Positions 58,886 through 64,000 of a stretch of DNA of 64,000 nt are shown one piece after another. The stretch lies in assembly GCA_036023115.1 (NCBI GenBank), contig JAYKKT010000047.1, forward strand, positions 1,433,001 through 1,497,000, in the 5' to 3' direction. The notes beneath the pieces are model-generated. The model worked only from the letters and a program-made list of their open reading frames with translations, had not been told where the DNA came from and ran no database searches. Within the stretch, counting starts at the first letter, position 1. The number at the start of each line of letters is the position of its first letter. The DNA comes from Brasenia schreberi. Lineage: Eukaryota; Streptophyta; Magnoliopsida; Nymphaeales; Cabombaceae. The position numbers and the translations under genes were made by a program.

Positions 58886-61800
58886 TCATGTCTGCTTTCA
58901 AAAGAAACTTGTCTCAATAATATATAATAAGATTCATAAAAATATATAATAAGATTCGTGTAGCTTTCCTGCCCGTTGATCTTCATCTATTGGAAGAATG
59001 TCCTATGGGTCTAATGCAACACCTGAACTGTGACAAGTATTATTTTATCAAGTTGAGTTTTGTTTTCGAGTCATTCAACTGTGCACTAAAACAGGCACTG
59101 CCCAAATCAATTTCTTAATGGTGATTCCTTAAGATAATGATAAATTAACATGATGCTCATTGTACACATGTCGGCAAGCTTTAGTACCTATTTTGAGGCC
59201 TAGATTGTGACAAGCACAAAGATCCCTTTAATCTATCATTTATCTATTATTATGGAGCACATCTCATTGGTAGAGAATCTTAGTGTAAGGGTGAAAGCTG
59301 CCACTCCAACCAACCACACTAAAGCCAGGATTTTTTTAAATTTTTTTTTTGAAGGAAACCACACGTGTCCTGTCCTTGCAAGATCCTTCCACTACGGCAG
59401 CGAATATATTCGTGCCATGTGTCGGATCGTACACACGTGCCCTGTGTTAGGAGAAAGTATATTTAAGAATGGTATTTTTAGTGGACCGCCCCATGCGTGG
59501 GACTTTTAAGTATGCATTGCTGTAATGAGAAAGAAGATTTAAAGAGGATGCATGATAGATAAATAAGGGGAGCTAATTAAAAGGGAGGAAGAGTGAGTCA
59601 TCTTCTTCCTCCCTTTTGAATGCTATGCTCAAGATGGGCTTTCTTAAAACTGCAAATAATGTTCTTTGGCATCGCTTTCATGTCAAATCATACTTGGAAA
59701 CTTTGATTGATTTAGGCAGACAACCGAAAAGGGAGAGCCCCTAGTTGGCAAATGGAGAGGGCATTTCGCAGACTTCTCCAAATTTAGATACATGTTTCTC
59801 AACAAGTAGCTTTTGAGGTCCTCAAGGAGCAGGAGACCCAATTCACCTATTGGTCCTTGGAAAACAACAAAGGACCAAAGCTCTCTTTTAATGGCATGGT
59901 TGGACCCTTAATTACCAAACCTAGATTTATTCAAGTTACCTATTGAGAAAGATGAAGATAGGGCAATTGTGGTTTTCATTGGCCAGGGCACGACCTTTTG
60001 AAGTCCTTTTCATGCAGTTAAACAGGAATTGGAGAACCACCTTGCATCTATTCTAATCCTCAATCATGTCAATTCATTTTCCTTCATCTTCTTTTGATGC
60101 ATCGCATCCCAAAATAGGATTTTCTAAGGTTTAGGGTTTTGTTTAGATGACAGTAGCCAAAACCAAGTTTAGTTAACCCTGGTTTACTGAAATTTCTATT
60201 CTTACTATATACACAGAAACAAAATCAAGTCTTTTATAACACTAGATGGAGTCAGTTACATGAATTCTTAGTTGTTATTGCGATCTATCTCGTGCCGTGT
60301 CAGCATCAACAAGATCATATTCAATGGTTCTTGTTGTCAGAAAATGAATTCCCGGTTTTTGTGTTGTCGTTAGTGGACTATCATTCCAATTAAATTTTAA
60401 GTATGCTGCATGTGCTTCTTGTCTGTGATTGTTTGTGGAGATAATTTAGCAATCGCCCTTCAATTTCTAGGAAAAGTAGCAGGCCAATGGAAATGGAAAT
60501 GGAAATGATAATCTTGTTTGGACTGATTTTGCCACAGTCTACAGAGAAGACGAAGATGATAAGTGACCTTCCCTACCCACTGGTAGACCCCAATCTCTTA
60601 GTGGATGAAACACAAGGTTACTGAGTCAAGACTTGTTCTTCATAGAACAGGTCCACAGCCATGATCACAGGCGTGCACGCATGAATGACTACCACCAGCT
60701 GTGCATGACTTGCTTGTGCTACAACAAATCAAAATTATGCATGTACCTTCTCAAAAGCTTATGAAATTCAACCCGCTCCTTTTGGATATTTGTTGAGTAA
60801 TTTATTTTTATGTAATGTATTTTAGAGGATACATATTGAAACCATTAAACTTAGATAATTGCCACGTTAGACTATGTCTAGACGTGTATAAAATTGACTT
60901 TTTAAGATTAGTAACAAAATAATTCTAGTGGTTCAAATAGCCGGAATATATTAGAAAACAATTCTGAAGGTCCAACCGTCAGAAATTAAAAAAAAATACA
61001 GTGTAAATCTGTGCATACTATAGGGACGGTTCAACCCATGTAATTTCATGCATGAATTGGTGTGGTTTCAATGCGAAATAAGACGTCATGCCCTATGGTG
61101 CCTTGCAGCAAACAAATATGAGGGTGCAGCATGGGAAATATTATGATTGATTGAAGTACAGTAACCTCGACGATCAATACGTGTTAGATAAGTGATCTTT
61201 AATTTTTTCGGCTCTCAACTCCAAATATTTTTGCTAACCTATTTCACATAGGTGGAGGTGTGAGTGCAGGTGCAGCTTCAATTTCTAAAATCTTGAGTAC
61301 ATGCCAAAGACTAATATAAATATAAATATATATAGTGTGAGAAATTTGTCTAATTGTTTTGCCATATATATATACGAGAGAGAGAGAGAGAGGAAAACTA
61401 GATCTCGCCCACCTCCAACATGTTCATTTATGTTTTTTCATTGCTTGTTGGTGGCATGAGTATAATTTAAAAGGTTTTCATAAAAGAGAAAAGGATAATG
61501 TTATTACACTCATACCCCAAAAAATAACGATCGAGCGTGAGTGAGCATTGCCCTCTTTCTCTATCAAGAGAACATGGTATTCATGTTGTCATGGGGTGAC
61601 GTATCCGGTCTTGACTTGAGATAGGCGAGGTGATTATCTAACATAAGTGGAAACACTATAAGGAAAAGAAAAAAGGAAAGAAGAATTCTACACGACAAAA
61701 GCACAAACACAAAAGAGAAGAATTTCTTTGACCGTAATGCATAAAAATCATATATCAGTGGAGTTTAGATCATTAAATGTCACAGGTGAGAATTTCCAAA

Positions 61801-63221
61801 GTCAGAAATCGTGATTTCAGTTTCATACGCCAATTCCTACCCACCATGATCACACACACAGAAGACACGCATGCACACACTATTTCTTAGTTAACAAAAG
61901 TAATATGCATCAGTGAGCCTTCCACTGTACTCGAATAAGCTGCAGAGTTTTTAGAAATATTACCGTATAATGTATGCAAATGCTAAAGTTTTATTCTTTA
62001 TCTCATTCGTTTAGACCTTGGCAATGAGACTTTAATCACTTTGCGGTAGTGCTCAATGTTGTCATGGTATTTAAAACAAAGATGCCACAAGTAAGATGCA
62101 ATGGATGGACAAAGGAAATAAACTTAACAGTTAACAATATTATTAATTTAGAGAGAGCGAGAGAGGTTAGAGCTTTCCTTGTCATGACCTATTGAATGTT
62201 AACAAGTTTGCTCAAACTCCAGCTATTTGTCAACTGAAGACCAGGGCACTTGCTGGATCTGACTGCAACGCTTGATACCAGCAATCCGAAGGGATTCCAA
62301 GCACAATAAAAGTAGATTAATTTATCTTTCCTTAAACACAAGTTACTTTGTCCAAGAGGAGCCACAACTCCTCCTGTGGGATCTTTCACTTTACAAATTT
62401 TTTGAGCATGATCCTTCACTTTATACTTGGTTGGTGCCCACTGAATACATTAACTACATGTCGCTCGAAGAATCATCAAGCGACAACTGGTTCGAATTGG
62501 CTTCGCGATGACGAAAAGCTAAGCCCCCCAACCTTTTATATTTAAGAAGAAACTGATAAGTTCAGATACTAATTAAATGATCTTTCTAATGCCTTCACTT
62601 TAGATACTAACTAATTGATTAAATATCTCGAAGGGCAAGAGGAATGAAGGAACACGTCAAAGGGTAACAAGGAAACGTGTGGAAATCATCTTTGCGACGA
62701 ATTTAAGCTTAGAAGGATGAAAGATCGTGAGAGAAAAGACAAAAATTATCGTTGTCACCACTTAGAAACTGTTCATTCTTTCCAAAAGGATTGCAAAACC
62801 TGGTGCTTTCCCTTTTAAGCCTCATCCCTTGAAATCCTTTTATTACGCATCGTTATATGGTTGGATGGTCAAACTCCATATGGTATCTGACTAGCTTTGT
62901 GATAGGCCACTTGCGTTTGCAAGACTTTCTCGAGCATCAATTATTCAGTTGAATGATGCAAAGTGGGTGTATAGTAGCACAGTCTCTCACACATGCATGC
63001 ACACACATACACACGTTCATGCATCGAAGCCATAGATTATACAGGTAAAAAAAAGGAATTTCGAAATCAGGTTGCTAGATTCATGAAGGGGACTAATGTT
63101 TGATGTGTTGGTAAGATAAACGATTTACTACAAGCAATGTTGCTAAGATAACCTAGCCAAACTGGAACTGAATTATGCACCCCTTGCAGGCTAAGCCATG
63201 AGCAAGAAGTGTTTATACCTA

Positions 63222-63330
63222 TTTTTTGTTGGTACAATGGAGAGGTCGACGCCTATGCATGCCTGGGTATCGAACTCAAGACCCTTTAACTTGTGATCCA
63301 GACCCCTAGCCAGGTGAGTTATTGCTCTCC
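63222..63330 (-). mobile_element. tRNA-like SINE copy
   Basis: Minus strand: AACTCACCTGGCTAGGGGTC (box A region), CTTGAGTTCGATACCCAGGC (box B region), ATGCATAGGCGTCGACCTCT, then CCATTGTACCAACAAAAAAT. Complete by comparison with the 58.13 kb copy. Confidence 0.65.
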
Positions 63331-63556
63331 GTGCTGCTTGTTTTATACACCTTCATTGGGTGATTCTTGTGAAGACAGTGTAAGGTGTAAGACACAAGCC
63401 AGATGGAGCTCTAGGGACGATTTATGGGGAAAAATTATATGGTGAACACTTTAAAAGTGGAACCTCTTCTTAAAGTGTTAGGCAGAAACAATAAAATATA
63501 ATATTGTTTTTTGAGTTACATGTTCATGTTATATGAGATAAATCACAATGGTGACT

Positions 63557-63622
63557 AAGAGCCCATATCATCAACCCCACTTGGTATGGGATAAGGACTA
63601 GTTTTGATTATCATCATCGTGA
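63557..63622 (-). mobile_element. LINE 3'-tail-like scrap
   Basis: On the minus strand TAGTCCTTATCCCATACCAA then GTGGGGTTGATGATATG, with a preceding GATGATGATAATC run. It resembles the scrap at 39.84 kb. Confidence 0.35.
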
Positions 63623-64000
63623 AAAATATTAAACAAACATGAGAGTTGAATTCTTCTCAGCTCTCCAGTAAAAGTTCTGCAATTATGTACAAGCAAACAT
63701 AAGTGAAACGCATGTCAGCAATGAGCATTGCACTAAATTAAAGAACGCTTAAAGATAGCAGGATTGTTTCATTTGTCATCCCTACAACCCTATGAACTTA
63801 CACCAAGTGAGCGTGCACTAGAACCTGAGTGCCATGGTGTTTCACCTATTATATTTTTTAGCACCAGAGTAGTCCTCCTGCCTAAGGATTAAAGGGCTAG
63901 TTAATAATGAATGAAAATAATAAGATGAATAATAAAGTCAACTTCCACATTGGCAACTTCAAGTCACTTTGGGGACTGCTTGAAACCTTACATATCCTAA

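Larger units (their letters stand above)
58886..64000. other. Gene-free right end
   Basis: No gene recognised. A GA run near 61.37 kb, CA/TG scraps, a paired ACACGTGTCCTGT/ACACGTGCCCTGT motif near 59.36 and 59.43 kb, a SINE and a LINE-tail-like scrap near the right edge. Open frames are short and without known motifs. Confidence 0.45.

Overview
The window is nuclear DNA from a flowering plant. The evidence is three spliced, plant-type protein genes, a plant-specific ER-stress pseudogene, and a dense load of decayed plant retrotransposons, SINE-like and foldback elements and very long TC/TA/GA microsatellites. The species cannot be told from the sequence; nothing bacterial or organellar is present.

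Layout. 1-4.6 kb: gene-free, with foldback (MITE-like) elements lying between microsatellites. 4.6-11.6 kb: a TUNICAMYCIN INDUCED 1 (TIN1)-like pseudogene on the minus strand. A dead Ty1/copia element (about 4.7-9.6 kb) separates its probable C-terminal scrap from its body. Its promoter still carries two TGACGTGG unfolded-protein-response elements. 11.6-15.4 kb: repeats. 15.4-17.7 kb: an apparently intact three-exon bHLH (subgroup IVa type) transcription factor gene on the minus strand. 17.7-30.8 kb: gene-free, rich in microsatellites, foldbacks, a LINE 3' end and diverged GGTTCGGTT-type repeats.

30.86-45.04 kb: a five-exon SUT4-type sucrose transporter gene on the plus strand, with an open frame of 510 aa. 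Its first intron is 11,873 bp and starts with a GC donor. The intron holds a Ty3/gypsy fragment, a copia fragment with one LTR and primer-binding site, an RTE-like LINE fragment, a non-autonomous hAT element with a perfect 8-bp target duplication, and a SINE. 45.0-48.5 kb: intergenic, including a decayed tandem array of about 0.7 kb. 48.63-50.49 kb: a two-exon MATE/DETOXIFICATION transporter gene (524 aa), plus strand, with a TATA box. 50.5-64 kb: gene-free, holding a second LINE fragment, tandem duplications, several SINE-like copies and other repeats.

The sucrose transporter and MATE genes are neighbours in the same direction, but nothing suggests they work together. No previously undescribed gene system is evident. 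The most unusual items are the GC-AG giant intron, the split stress-gene pseudogene with intact-looking stress elements, the dated hAT insertion, a dispersed tRNA-like SINE family and the polarity of the compound microsatellites.
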